Source of the DNA: Lottia gigantea
Lineage: Eukaryota > Mollusca > Gastropoda > Lottiidae
Direction of reading: 5' to 3'
NCBI RefSeq assembly: GCF_000327385.1
Contig: NW_008709889.1
Location: 342,306-406,305, forward strand
DNA: 64,000 nucleotides
Of this stretch, positions 1 through 11,429 are shown piece after piece. The notes beneath the pieces are model-generated. The model was not told the DNA's origin. It did no database searches and saw nothing but the letters and a program-made list of their open reading frames with translations. Every line of letters starts with the position of its first letter. The first letter of the stretch is position 1. The position numbers and the translations under genes were made by a program.

Positions 1-798
1 GCAAATACAATTCATAAGTTTAAAGACTGTTNTGCTAGATTTGGAATACCAGAATTGTTGACCACTGACAACGGTCCACAGTTCAGTTCTGCTGAGTTTA
101 ATAGATTTTGTAATGATTATGGTATAAACCATGTCACAACCAGTCCTTACTTCGCCTCAGCTAATGGTGAAGCGGAAAGAGCGGTCCAGACTGCAAAGAA
201 GATTTTAAGCCAAGATGATCCAATATTAGCTTTATTGGTTTACAGATCAACGCCCTTGCAAACTACAGGTGCAAGTCCTGCTCAATTATTAATGGGAAGA
301 CAACTCCGTACAACTTTACCAACTTTATCCAGACATTTAAAACCAAGATGGCCGAATCTTAAAAATGTGAGGGGAAGGGACAAAGATCATAAAGAAAGGA
401 CAAAGCAAAATTTTGATAACCATAATTCCTCACGTGATTTGAAAGAACTTAACCCAGGTGACAATATTATAGTGAAGTTAGATTGGGAAAAAAGTGGAAC
501 TCCAGGAGTCGTAATACGCAAATGTGCTCAACCGCGTTCATATATGATTAGGACAAAATACGGATTATTCCGAAGAAATCGTAGACATTTATTTCTTGCT
601 AATAAAGTTCGATTTGCTGCTAATGCGTTCGATGAAGATTTTGATCCGATTGATATAGATATTCGAGTTAACAATCATCAGGATGTGAATCCACCGGATC
701 CACCTCCTGATATTCCGCAACTTCCAGTTCGTGTAGAACAACCTGTCTTGCGTCGCTCAGGTCGTACAATTGTTAAACCTGCGCGATATCGTGATTAA
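1..798 (+). mobile_element. Ty3/Gypsy-type integrase, C-terminal part (fossil element, cut by window edge)
   Basis: The open frame runs from base 1 to the stop at 796-798. It shows the retroviral-type integrase core: the second catalytic Asp in TTDNGPQF and the Glu in NGEAERAV, about 35 residues apart. A basic domain follows, then a proline-rich tail (PPDPPPDIPQLP) ending in RRSGRTIVKPARYRD, typical of invertebrate Ty3/Gypsy polyproteins. The known family role is strand transfer of element cDNA into host DNA. The visible part is open, but gag, protease and reverse transcriptase lie outside the window, so whether the element is whole cannot be judged. One N is present at base 32. Confidence 0.9.
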
Positions 799-941
799 AT
801 AGCAGTACATCGAAATTTATGTTGTGTATTAAAAGTTATTAAGTAAATAACAGAATAATCGTGTAAATTGAAAAGATTATTATTAGTGTATGCATTTCAG
901 ATCAAACTAGTGATACATAGTTTTAAAATAGTTATTTAAAT

Positions 942-1379
942 TAAAAGGAGGGAGATGTTGAGAATATGAACACTAGTTTGATAAAGACTATAGTAGAATA
1001 TTGATATAGACTATAGATTGCATGCATGGTCAGTATTAGTATTATAAAGTTTGCAGTCATCCTTGCTAGTCATGTAACATGTGCTTGATGTCTTATATAT
1101 AAATCTTATTAATGCAATAGCTGTTTTCATTCCATCCTGATGAGCGAATGCCAGTCGGCCTCTGGTGATTCGACAACTCATACTAAATGGACCGACGGAC
1201 GGACGGACGGACGGACGGCCATGGGTGACGGCAATATTCGCCCCCATTCCATGTGGGCGTATAAATAGGTTTGGTGGAGGATCAAGGGCAAGTGGCAAGA
1301 CGGAGATCAGACATGAGTGACCTGTTTAATGTCATAACTCGGCTGGAACTGAATATTACTACGTCGACCTCGATCTACA
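942..1379 (+). repeat. Polypurine tract and putative 3' LTR of the Ty3/Gypsy element
   Basis: A purine run (aaaaggagggaga, 942-954) lies about 145 bases after the pol stop. It is followed by TGTTGAG, a plausible LTR start. A matching end in ...CTACA near 1379 would give an LTR of about 425 bp with TGT/ACA termini. The 5' LTR is not in the window, so the right edge is a guess. TATA-like sequence (gtataaatag, 1258-1267) lies inside the putative LTR. Just before it are a (gacg)n run and a segment matching the tail of the MITE family found elsewhere in this window. Confidence 0.5.
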
Positions 1380-1525
1380 TCTTGTAGCTTATTTCGTTTA
1401 TTTCCATAATATTTTATTTTCATACTTTATTAAGATTTCCTTTCATATACCTTCATCACAGCCATAGTGAGGGGCGTCTTGCTGTTGTATATATACTAAT
1501 CTTTTGAATGTAGTCCAAAACATCA

Positions 1526-1641
1526 GCAAAATTTGGTTATTTAACAAAGTTGGGTATTTGTCATTTTCGGTCTGTATGTTTTTCTGAAGTATAGACCGAA
1601 AATGACAAGTACCGAACTTTTCCAAATAACCAAATTTTGCT
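1526..1641. repeat. Short foldback (hairpin) repeat
   Basis: Two arms of about 48 bases are inverted copies. The left arm, from gcaaaatttggttattt, is mirrored by aaataaccaaattttgc at the right end. The inner arms read cattttcggtct and agaccgaaaatg, around a loop of about 19 bases. The structure fits a small non-autonomous foldback element. No coding potential is seen. Confidence 0.7.
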
Positions 1642-1731
1642 CAAACCTGACAAATTTTTCAATATAGAGGACTACTATACTAAGAGTGTTCATATCCATA
1701 TAAATTTCTATCTTGCATGGAACATGAACAT

Positions 1732-3543
1732 TATGGCGGGGGAAAGCGTCAAAAGCCTAATGCTATGCAGAAATGTCTAATTCACAAATGTAATATAATG
1801 CAATAAAAATACCTAAAACGTCTTATGCAAAAGATAATATACAAGAAACCTCTAATACAAAATACCTTATACGTTAAATGCAAAATACATTGAACAAGAA
1901 ACCTCTAATACAAAATACATATTACCTCTAATGCACAATTGATTTTACAACTTGAAACATCTACCATAAGCATTAGACGACATATCTCGTTTGCATTACC
2001 TACATTTCTTCACTGTAATATCTTTATTTAGGTCAAGGTCGAAGTATTTTTTTAATCGATACAATAGTTTCCCCAAATTAAGGGGAAAAATTTCGTGTAT
2101 TGTTGTACAACCGGAAGTGCGGTTCCTTATGAATAAAATCTTTCAATTGACACTTCGTCATTACTTCAGTGGCCGGCAATTTTTGTGGCCGATGGATACC
2201 CTCATTTTTGGATTGATTGTAATTGTAATTAAATCAAAAAACGAAAAATTTGTAATTCATTTCTTATTCAAATAAAGCCTCTAAAAGTCGTGTAATAAAT
2301 AGAATCATTACATAGTTCCAATATGGATATTGGAAAATGGTCAATTTTTTCCAATGGTCTTCCTGGAATTATGAATGCAATTGTTGGTGCCATTGAGGTC
2401 CTGAGATGCCAATCTAACATATTAAGGTGTACAATGAGGAGAAATGCTTTTTATTCCTACAATTGCTAAAAAATGGCCAGTGACGAATATCCAATATGGC
2501 GGACCGGCCAGTCAAAGACAAAGCCCCTACATGGCCTATTTTTGCACAGTCCACAGTAATGGGGGTGGGGCATATTTTTGGATGGAATTGGCACAAACTC
2601 AATCACATAGTGCCTTCAAACTCGTGAATATCGGTAAAATTGCAACATAATGTTATTTTGATGCCTAACTGTGTTACTGGCCAGTCAATGACGAAGCCTA
2701 TACATGGCCAATTTTTGATAAATGGCCAATTTTTTCCGATGGTCTGCTAAGGAATTATAAATGAAATTTTTGGTGCTAGTGAAGTCCTAAGATGTCAATC
2801 TGACATAATAATATTCAAGTGTACAATGGGGAGAAATGCTGTTTATTCCTATAATTTCTATAATATGGCCAGTGACGGATATCCAATATTGAGGACTGGC
2901 CAGTCAAAGACAAAGCCCCTACATGGCCAATTTTTGCACAGTCCACAGTAATGGGGGTGGGGCAGATTTTTGAATGGAATTGGCACAAACTCAATCACAT
3001 GGTGCCTTCAGACCTGTGAATATCGCTAAAATTCCAATATAATTTTATTTTCATGTCTAACTGTGTTACTGGCCAGTCAATAACGAACCCTATACATGGC
3101 CAATTTTTGATAAATGGCCAATTTTTCCGATGGTCTTCTAAGGAATTATGAATGAAATTTTTGGTGCCAGTGTTATCCCCCTTAATTTGGGAGAAACTAT
3201 TGTATCGATTAGAAAATACTTCGACCTTGACATTGACCTAAATAAAGATATTACAGTGAAGAAATGTAGGTAATGCAAACGAGATATGTCGTCTAATGCT
3301 TATGGTAGATGTTTCACGTTGTAAAATCAATTGTGCATTAGAGGTAATATGTATTTTGTATTAGAGGTTTCTTGTTTAATGTATTTTGCATTTAACGTAT
3401 AAGGTATTTTGTATCAGAGATTTCTTGTATGTTATCTTTTGCATAAGACGTTTTAGGTATTTGTTATTGCATTATATTACATTTGTGTTTTGAATTAGAC
3501 ATTTGAGCATAGCATTAGGTTTTTGCCGGTTTCCCCCGCCATA
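1732..3543. mobile_element. Non-autonomous DNA element with about 370-bp terminal inverted repeats
   Basis: The left arm (1732 to about 2100) and right arm (about 3170 to 3543) are long inverted copies. The outer ends are TATGGCGGGGGAAA and its mirror. Shared inner landmarks include the segment ending near cgatacaatagtttcccc and its mirror gggagaaactattgtatcg. The 6-bp GAACAT flanks both sides (1726-1731 and 3544-3549) and looks like a target-site duplication. The core carries two diverged copies of a roughly 400-bp unit (about 2330-2740 and 2740-3150) containing gtccacagtaatgggggtgg. No transposase frame is present, so it would depend on a helper. The superfamily is unknown to me. Confidence 0.75.
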
Positions 3544-3549
3544 GAACAT

Positions 3550-5305
3550 TGGCTGTCTAAACATGTAAGAATTAACTGTCATAGTTAAGGAAATAGGTAA
3601 GGAAATAAATGATATATTCCTCTTTTAGGCCATATTCACGAATAGTTTTGGTCTCTTCCTACTTATTAGACCCCAGACAGGGAATTGGAAAAAACTCATA
3701 AAACCAAATAAAGAAATTTACTTTAAAACAAATGGAACTTAATATACCAGACCACGGCACAAAAAATATTCATGTCCAAATTTCTGTCCTTACAGTTACA
3801 AAGTTGGCATTTGTGAAAAACTCCAATATCTGCCATATGTTAGGTAATACTAATACGTTATGAAATATGAGCGATTTACTCTGTATAGGCAATATAACTA
3901 AGTAACCCAATTTAACTACTATTATTAGACCCTAGGGCTTGAAAAAACATATTTATCTAATTTAAAACCGTTACTGAAAAAAAAAATAGAAATTTTTAAT
4001 ACATTATATACGGACCACTCCACGAAAAGTGTTCATATCCAAATATATTTCTAGATTTTACAAAGCCGAAATTTGTAGGGAATATCCACATTTAGCCTGG
4101 TAGGAGAACTCGCATTTTTCACGACACGAAAATTCACAAAGGAATTATATTCGTTTTATTTGAAAGTACGAGTCTAGTTGACTTCCCCGAGAAAAGTCCC
4201 AAAGGATCAGACTTTATGGCGGATTGAATTCCATGAATTCACTCCTTTTGACTCGAAAATCAGAATTTTCACAGTAACTTTTGACTTGGAAAAATAATTC
4301 CTCAAAAATTATTTTTGTTTTATTTGAAAGAACACGCCAAGGATAATATCGATGAAAAGTGGCCAAGTGGAACAAATAATCTTGCATTTATTATAGAGGC
4401 AGGAAAGAATTATTTTTTCAGATTATTAATGACCTTAATATTCTCTTTTCGATGATATATTACAAAAATGCATGATCACTTCTTGAACAAAAGTATTTAT
4501 CCCACATCAATGCAGTTTTCATAATTTCAATGTTCCCTCTTTAACGATGTGGGCTTGTTATAAAAATTCAAATCATTAGATTTTGATAAATGTTTAAAAA
4601 ATCGAAATTTTCTGGTTTTACCTCTGAATAATATATATGTTATCCTTAGTGTGAAGTTGATTGACAGGTGTTAAGTGTTTTTAAACAATCAAAAAGTTTA
4701 TTGACAGGTGTTAAGTGTTTTTAAACCCTTAAAAAATCTTGCAAAATTTGTGTGTATGCCTCAATTTTAAGCTGTGAATTCGCAATTCAAACCGTTGGAC
4801 TTCTTTTTCTATCTTAATTAGAAATATGCAAGTGTTTCTAAAGGAGAGTATCTATTATAAACAGACGGTGTATATTGAAGAATACACTTTCTTTAAACAA
4901 AAACCCTCCATTTTATAGACTGTCATTGGCTTGTCTAGAAGTGAACTCGTCAACAAAATTTGATGAGAGGAATGGTCTACAAAAGTCACATGATCAAAAT
5001 CCTATCAGGGATTACAGATCTGATTATCTATGTGTGTTGTTTTTGTCAATTGGATAATTGGAGAGGTTTATCGTGATGCGGCATGAATTAGTTCCATTAT
5101 TTTTTACAAATTGAGAATATTGCGGAGACATTTGTAGAAGTTTCAAAAGTTCAAAATCCATGGGATAAGTTCTCGTTGCCATACCTGGCGCTGATCACAG
5201 GTCAAGTCGGTAATTATTTTTCATTTGGTTTCTTGTTTTTTTTTCAGCTCTTGGAAAAGACGAAACAATTGGGAAAAATTGGGTCATTTAGCAAAGTTAG
5301 GTCTT
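3550..5305. other. Intergenic DNA, no gene recognised
   Basis: AT-rich sequence with no supportable exon. A roughly 40-bp direct duplication (ttgacaggtgttaagtgttt, twice) lies near 4650-4730. Short ORFs here have no recognisable product. Confidence 0.5.
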
Positions 5306-5309
5306 TGTC

Positions 5310-5595
5310 TTGACGGTGATCAGTAATGGTGTAATAATATGTTCAATTATTAACATGATAATGTACAGAACACATACATCTACACTCTATGCTTCGATTA
5401 AGAGGACCATCATTCTTATCGTATCCTTCGCTTGTGCAGATACACTGGTTGGTGCTGTTGCAATGGCATTTAATATTTTTGTCTTTTCCAATATTGAAGT
5501 GTCTGTTGCCGCGATGTTCAATAGGAATACCTGTTCTGCCTGCTGATCGCTATCTCACTATCAGTAAACTCTATCGAAGACTTATCTTTATGTAA
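5310..5595 (+). pseudogene. Rhodopsin-like GPCR fragment (TM1, TM2 and a DRY-like motif)
   Basis: One frame (5310-5546) gives a TM1-like stretch ISNGVIICSIINMIMY with the conserved Asn. After a short basic loop comes a TM2-like stretch with FACADTLVG, matching the class-A LxxAD signature. A TM3-end motif, ADRYLTISKLYRR, appears about 40 residues later but in another frame (up to 5592). A single base change near 5530-5545 therefore separates them. No later transmembrane segments (TM4-7) are visible downstream. I infer a truncated, frameshifted GPCR copy. The ligand class cannot be told. Confidence 0.5.
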
Positions 5596-5599
5596 ATTG

Positions 5600-6387
5600 A
5601 TAATTTGATTGCTTCGTTTGGCATTAGTGTGTTCATTAAAATTCATTCAAATGTGAGGAACTGTGTTGGAAAGCACTGTCCACAGTGCCACAGTAAAGTT
5701 TTTCATCATCTCTGCAATTACGTCATTCGAAGTTTCTCGAACTTAGTTCTTGTGAATGGATGGGGTATCCAAAATCATCGTTGAATCCATATGTATATCA
5801 CATGTACAGTAAAACTGTCAATTCAGCGGTAAAAAACGCATTTTCAAATCAGACATATTTGAAATCATAACTTAAACCTAGATGTTTCTGATTTTTATTC
5901 TCATAAGTCTTACTAAAACAGAGGTATGGGGTTAGACATATATTTTAATCTAAGACTAAGAATACTTTGTGTATCAAGAGGCATTTTGTTGATGTACCGC
6001 TTCGTCAAAGTAATATGGATTGTACGATATGGTGATAAACATTTATTGAACACCATACAAAATTACAAAGAAAATTTGACTAATAATAGATGTTTCGTAG
6101 GCTACTGTTTTCACCAAGTTTAGTTACAGGGAAAGCCTCTCATAAAAATTGTCATACGTCGAGCTTTTAGGGTAGAACGAGAGCCAAAAGTCAAGCACAC
6201 AGCGTTATAGCATTAGACAGTCTTTGGTGATGGCCAGAATCAAATTTTAACTTTCAATTATTATGAAGTTTTACAGGATGTACCGACAATGTATTACTTA
6301 ATGTGTAATAATAAATATTTTGATTTTTTTTTTAATCTACAATAAAGATATATGAGTGTTTAATACGTGGATGTCATCCACATAGAT
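5600..6387. other. Intergenic DNA between GPCR relic and hydrolase-like gene
   Basis: No exon or known repeat could be supported. Low-complexity T runs occur near 6320-6335. The minus-strand gene's stop codon lies at 6388-6390, so the left end of this region may hold its 3' UTR. Confidence 0.4.
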
Positions 6388-8450
6388 TTAAGCCAGTGCT
6401 GACAACTGCCCTAGCACTTTTGTGATATACCCAATTTGCACCTCCCTATCACCTAAGGAAAACAAACTATAATCCCAAACGAGATCAAAGGTCATTGGAT
6501 CCCATGGATGATGTATAATCATGACGTCGTGTAGACAGTTGTAATGGCGGCATTGCGAAGCTGAGCCATCTAATTCTATCAGTTGATCTCCGTGTCCAAG
6601 CGATCTCATTGTATCTGAAATCACAATTCGACAGAATATTTATGTTTCAGAACTGAAATACACATGAGGAGTAACACAGAATTGATGGTATTTCATTATA
6701 ATAACCTAATGATTTGGTGTATTTAGTATAAGATTATGGCTACAGAGTTTGCGCTGCAGTTATTTGAAGTTATATGCAAATTAAATACAAATGACCAAAA
6801 TGCTGTACATTATGAAATGAAATGTAACAAAAAGTACTTAATTGCATTTCTTGAGTAAAGAGATCCTACTTTAGCATAAACAAAATATTCTTTATGCAAT
6901 TTTACTCTCGCCGCAGAACTCAATCCACCTTTAAAGGAAGAATAAGGTTAGATATTCATTCATTCAGTTTTCATAGACATCGCTTATTTTTCCTCCAAAG
7001 CTCACTTTTCCAGCTGATGTAGAAAATGAAACTGATAACTGTTGTGAGTTGTGGTGCTCTGGTTACAGTGGTAAAACGGAAACTCGACACTTTTCGAAAT
7101 TTTGAAATTATTATATTGAATGTTTAGATACCTGCTCCATCAAGATTGAAATATACTACTTTATTATCAGTTTGATGAGAACTATCCATATTTCTATCGT
7201 AGAGTTATTGGAAAAATTCATTGGCTACAAATGCACCACTAGAGTGGGCAGCTACCATAATCATTTTTGGATTTCGGTTAGCTAATAGATGGCTAGAATA
7301 ACAAATGTTTATAGAAGGAAAGAAACATATTAAAAAAAAGAGAATGAAGATGGAAAAAGACGTGTGGGAAACGAGGGAAAAGACGCCATCACCGACTACA
7401 CAATGAACAATGAACAGCACAGTTAACCAGTGTGTAGTCAAGATGTATTCACGCAATTGTGTCATTTCTGACAGAGTGAAACCGGTGAAAATCCAAACGT
7501 ATACTCAGACCCCTCCCTCCAAAAAATTTTAACTGACTTAAATGCCATGCCTTTGAAACATTTTCCCCTCTGAGACACTCTTGAGTTACCGGATACATAT
7601 ACAGGTTTTCCTTAAAATTAGTTAAATTTTGCTGAGTTACTTACGAAATGAGTCTAGAATTTCCAATTTCCTTAGTTCTGTACAAAGAATCATTGGGACC
7701 TTTGACAGCGTAAACTTTTCCTACATTTAGTGATCGTAATGTTGAATGAGTTACCAATCTATCGACCCAATGTCGTGCTAATGTATCTGATACACTCCAC
7801 CCAGCATAAGCAATGAGAACATTGTCTGAAAAAAATGACAATTATATCTTTTTATAATTATCTACATTTTAATTCGAGTCAACGATACAAATATTTTACA
7901 TTTAGCATTGTCGGTTCAGAATATTCGGCGAGCTTCCTAAATATTTAGTATAAATAGACTGATTCTGTCCGTAATCTGATATCGTAATTTTTCATTCACA
8001 TTTCCGGGACAATAAGTATCGATTTCTGCACCAATGAACCATTTATACAAATAATCTAGTTGTCCATAAATTATTTGTCATAGACAAAGATTGAACTCAC
8101 TTCCATAGCCATAGTCCCGATACGCTACTCCAGTACCTAGTTCACTCCACTGAAAAATATTGCATCTCTTTATATTTAGGCGGTGGGTTTTGCACAATAT
8201 ATGAAGACATTTACAGTAATTTGGAGGTAAAAAAGAAACAGTTATTTAGTTAATCATTTATGACAGGTTCCAAGACTAACATTCTTTTGTTAATAAAATT
8301 TAAGAATACAGAAATATTACATGCTTATTTAAAGCATACTGAAGATTTGAGAGGAACGCATTGAGAAATATAAGTGTGTAAGAAATTGTGAACTACCTGT
8401 GTACCTGCTGCAACAGAAGGAAGGAATATTCCAAAAATGAGAGCCAACAT
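6388..8450 (-). pseudogene. Secreted alpha/beta-hydrolase-like gene, six exons, with an in-frame stop (possible pseudogene)
   Basis: Exons on the minus strand: 8397-8450, 8101-8149, 7645-7825, 7132-7292, about 6838-6928, and 6388-6614. The start at 8450 gives a signal peptide (MLALIFGIFLPSVAA). The chain continues through KVYAVKGPNDSLYRTKEIGNS to a nucleophile elbow VAAHSSGAFVANEFF, then VVYFNLDGAG. The last exon holds LGHGDQL and a Cys-containing CRHYNCLHD, ending in a normal stop. The order resembles uncharacterised eukaryotic alpha/beta-hydrolase proteins; the substrate is unknown. Oddities: codon TAA at 7205-7207 directly follows NEFFQ, where a single C-to-T change from CAA (Gln) would explain it. 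The fifth exon's best donor (GTACTT) is out of phase with the last exon. Either this is a pseudogene or the assembly has errors here. The first four exon phases agree with each other. Confidence 0.6.
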
Positions 8451-8839
8451 GGCTGTCGATATAATCTTGACCGCGTTTTAAAACATATTTCATTTTTCAC
8501 ACAGTTCTAACGATAGCGTTTCTGGGTGTAACTTTAACGTAAATCGAGTTGGGAGATTGGTTTTAATATAAATTATATCTTTTGGTCAGGAAATTTGTTC
8601 TACATATTTTAGTTGACATTTGGTGGTTTGCCCTTGAGTGAAAGACTAAAAAACTTACACCCAGTCGCACTCTTGGTCTCAAGCTTCTCATGTCTCAAAA
8701 TATAAACTCTGAAAAATATATTTTATTGAAGATATGTGACAAACAATACGAGTTAATGATATGATCATTCATGGATTACTTTTATGGGCTTCGGATTTTC
8801 ATTTAATAATTTTCTGAGAATCTATGGCCAAGTATACAT
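8451..8839. other. Upstream flank of the hydrolase-like gene
   Basis: Presumed promoter side of the minus-strand gene starting at 8450. No clear TATA box, repeat or exon could be supported. Confidence 0.35.
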
Positions 8840-9170
8840 TCATTTAAACTGAGAAAATTTAGATGCATCACCACGAACAGGCACATCTACAGCTTCATTA
8901 TTAATAGGCTCACTTACTAAAAACTCCTCTATAGGGTTATGTATGACTATCAATGGTATTTGCTTCCCCGTTTGTTATCATATTTTAATTTTTTTTTTTC
9001 GATTTTTCCACAGGGCACACAGCCGAGGCTTTATCAACTGAAACAACATTTCTACATTTGTTGACCTTCTGTAGTGGCAACGTTGTTAATGAATATAAAT
9101 TGGAACATTTTTGCAAAGCCGATATTTGCTCATTACCAAATTTGCAAAAAGTAAAGAATCGGCTTTAGTA
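8840..9170 (-). other. Short coding-like relics of unknown origin
   Basis: Two short open stretches on the minus strand have protein-like composition. One (8840-8974) includes IPLIVIHNPIEEFLVSEP and ends in KFSQFK. The other (8985 to about 9165) includes NKCRNVVSVDKASAVCP with spaced cysteines. No splice signals convincingly connect them to a gene and I do not recognise the family. They may be debris of an old element or a lost gene. Confidence 0.3.
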
Positions 9171-9179
9171 GTCGAATTT

Positions 9180-11251
9180 TTGGATCGATTTTCTTCGGAT
9201 TTTCAATTTTGGAATCTTCATGTAATATCTGATATGAAAGCGGAATTCATAATTCGAAAATTTGTCGCACACTTTTCAGACGAAATTTGCAATTTTTGAC
9301 CTAAATTTTTTTTTTGCTTTTTGTCCGATTAATATGAAATTTCTTACGTAAAGACAGATCACTAAAGTAAACATTATGGTACAGTCAAATTATTTGCTTC
9401 ACTTCCGGTTTAAACGTGAAATCGATTTTAACTTCAGGTTAAATAGCTTCCGGTGTTTTTGATAAATTATAAATTTTTGAAATTATGCTGATCGGTAGCC
9501 ATCAAAATTCTACAGCCGATTTTAAAATCCAGACCGGAAGTGACACTTTGGCCGCCATATTGTTATGACCGACATTTATAAAACTCAAAATGGGACCTAA
9601 GAATCGGACGCGCATAATTTTGATGTGTATGTAATCTGCAATCGATTTCTCACAAAAACTATTTAATTTCGCTTTTGCTTTTTTGCAAATTCTTTCTTAC
9701 TTTTTCATTTCGTGACCTTGACTTTTAATAACCTTGATCTTAATAAGGTCAAAGGTCATTGACGATGACTATCAGTTGATACTTTGACATTTGAAATCCG
9801 ACACCCACTGTCCGAAAACAGACAAATTCGCAACTTTAGACTGCTCTAGCTCGTGACCTAATTAACCTAGAGGAATAATTTTTGCTCTTCATGTTCTTTC
9901 CAGTGATATAACAATAGTTTTTTAATGCAAAATTCAAATTCGTGATTTTTTTTAAATTTGAGTGTTTTTACAATATTTTCCCTTCTGTTTGTATGTATAT
10001 CTTATGATGACCTATTTGCTTGAAATTCGGAATACAAGTATACATTTTATATATAAATTAACTTATGACTAAAAATTCGAGATTGGCGTGGCACATCCGG
10101 GTCAAATTACTTATTATGTATATTTATGTGCAGGACTATAACTTGCATACAATATATTTGTTCAAAAAAGAACATTGCACACAATTACCACACCCTCTTG
10201 GCCAATGTGTGTAAAGTTGTTTCACCTTCTTAAAAAAGGAACATATTTTCAATTTTTGACCTCGACTCTAAAGGACCTTGACCTTTGTAGGATCGAAGGT
10301 CATTGACCTTGCTTAAAGACTAATACCTTCATATTTTAACTTGTGGTTTTATACCGTTTGTATTTCAAAGTTTGATGACTGACATCTCGCGACCTAGACC
10401 TTTGTTGACCTTCCCTTAACACGGTTAAAGGTCATTGATCTTTCATATAAGACCAATCGCTGAATATATCAATATCTTGATGTACGTGGGGGTGTTTAGC
10501 TCTATATTGATAATAGGTTTCTGATTGTCTCGTGGTTAATAGAATAACAGAACTCTTATTCATATAACAGGTGTAATAGGTTTAATATATATATACAATA
10601 TTTACAGTTGATATTCTAGTTTTTAATACATCTTTCTTTTTTTAGACCACATATCTTTGGGTCTTATATAGCCCTATCCCGGTTGCTACCTAAACAATGC
10701 AACCATTGGCTTAAAACTTAATAAGGGCAGGTTACTAATTGTAATTAATTATATTAAATACTAATCTCTCCTTATATCTAAATCAGCTTAATTAAGATGA
10801 TAATCCTCTCTTTCACACTATGTTATGGGTAAATTTAACTAGCTATAATAATTATACAGAGATGAATAGACAAACAACATAATACCACATAGTTTTAACA
10901 TGAGGTAAGCAAATATTCATATATGAGATATTGCTTGGTGATACATATTTGATGTCTGACTTCTACTTCCGATTTTACAACCTTTCAAAAACAAGATAAT
11001 GTTTCACATCTTTTGACTATTAATATTGAGCCATTATAAAGCCAAACACTAAAACTAGGTCAATCTATTTAATTTCAAATTAAAATAAAATCGGTTGATC
11101 AATAAGATACATATATATAAATTGCAAATATTTTCAGGTATAATTTTCGACATTTTTGATAATGAAAGCTTTTGACAAAATGGCGGAATACCCCTTTAAG
11201 TACATAATATGAACAAATACACCCTTATTATATCTTATTATATCTGGCAAA
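9180..11251. other. Repeat-like intergenic DNA
   Basis: No gene recognised. The stretch 9700-10450 repeatedly contains 'aaggtcattgac'-like segments (for example near 9745, 10298 and 10430), suggesting a diverged repeat. A dispersed repeat occupies about 11018-11200. Confidence 0.4.
11018..11200 (-). repeat. Dispersed repeat, copy 1
   Basis: Shares segments such as attgagccattataaa and aaactaggtcaa with the copy at about 23885-24200. The copy at about 45010-45375 is on the opposite strand. The class is unknown. Confidence 0.5.
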
Positions 11252-11429
11252 TTACTTGAATGTACAGTTCACGATAGAACTATCTGAGTTGTAACCTGAT
11301 ACATCCTGTACATTTTCTATATCATTAAAATAATCATTCAAAGATTGAAAAAAATCATCAGTTTCACACATATTAATCAAATTAGTCATTGAACTATTAT
11401 TGTCCTGCTTTGATTTCTCTGGTCGCAAT
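11252..11429 (-). CDS. Possible terminal exon of an unrecognised gene
   Basis: Behind an acceptor (ctgtttccag) the minus strand stays open for 58 codons. It reads LRPEKSKQDNN..., then a Ser/Asn/Asp-rich stretch containing DDFFQSLNDYFNDIENVQD, and ends in NCTFK before TAA at 11252-11254. The composition looks coding, but I could not find a matching upstream exon in 11430-12300. It could be a true last exon, a relic, or chance. Confidence 0.22.

Noticed and set aside
7293-7465. Hydrophobic N-terminal extension of the hydrolase elbow exon, resembling a membrane segment
   Set aside because: It lies upstream of the acceptor at 7293-7294 and is intron; the exon phases on both sides require the acceptor.
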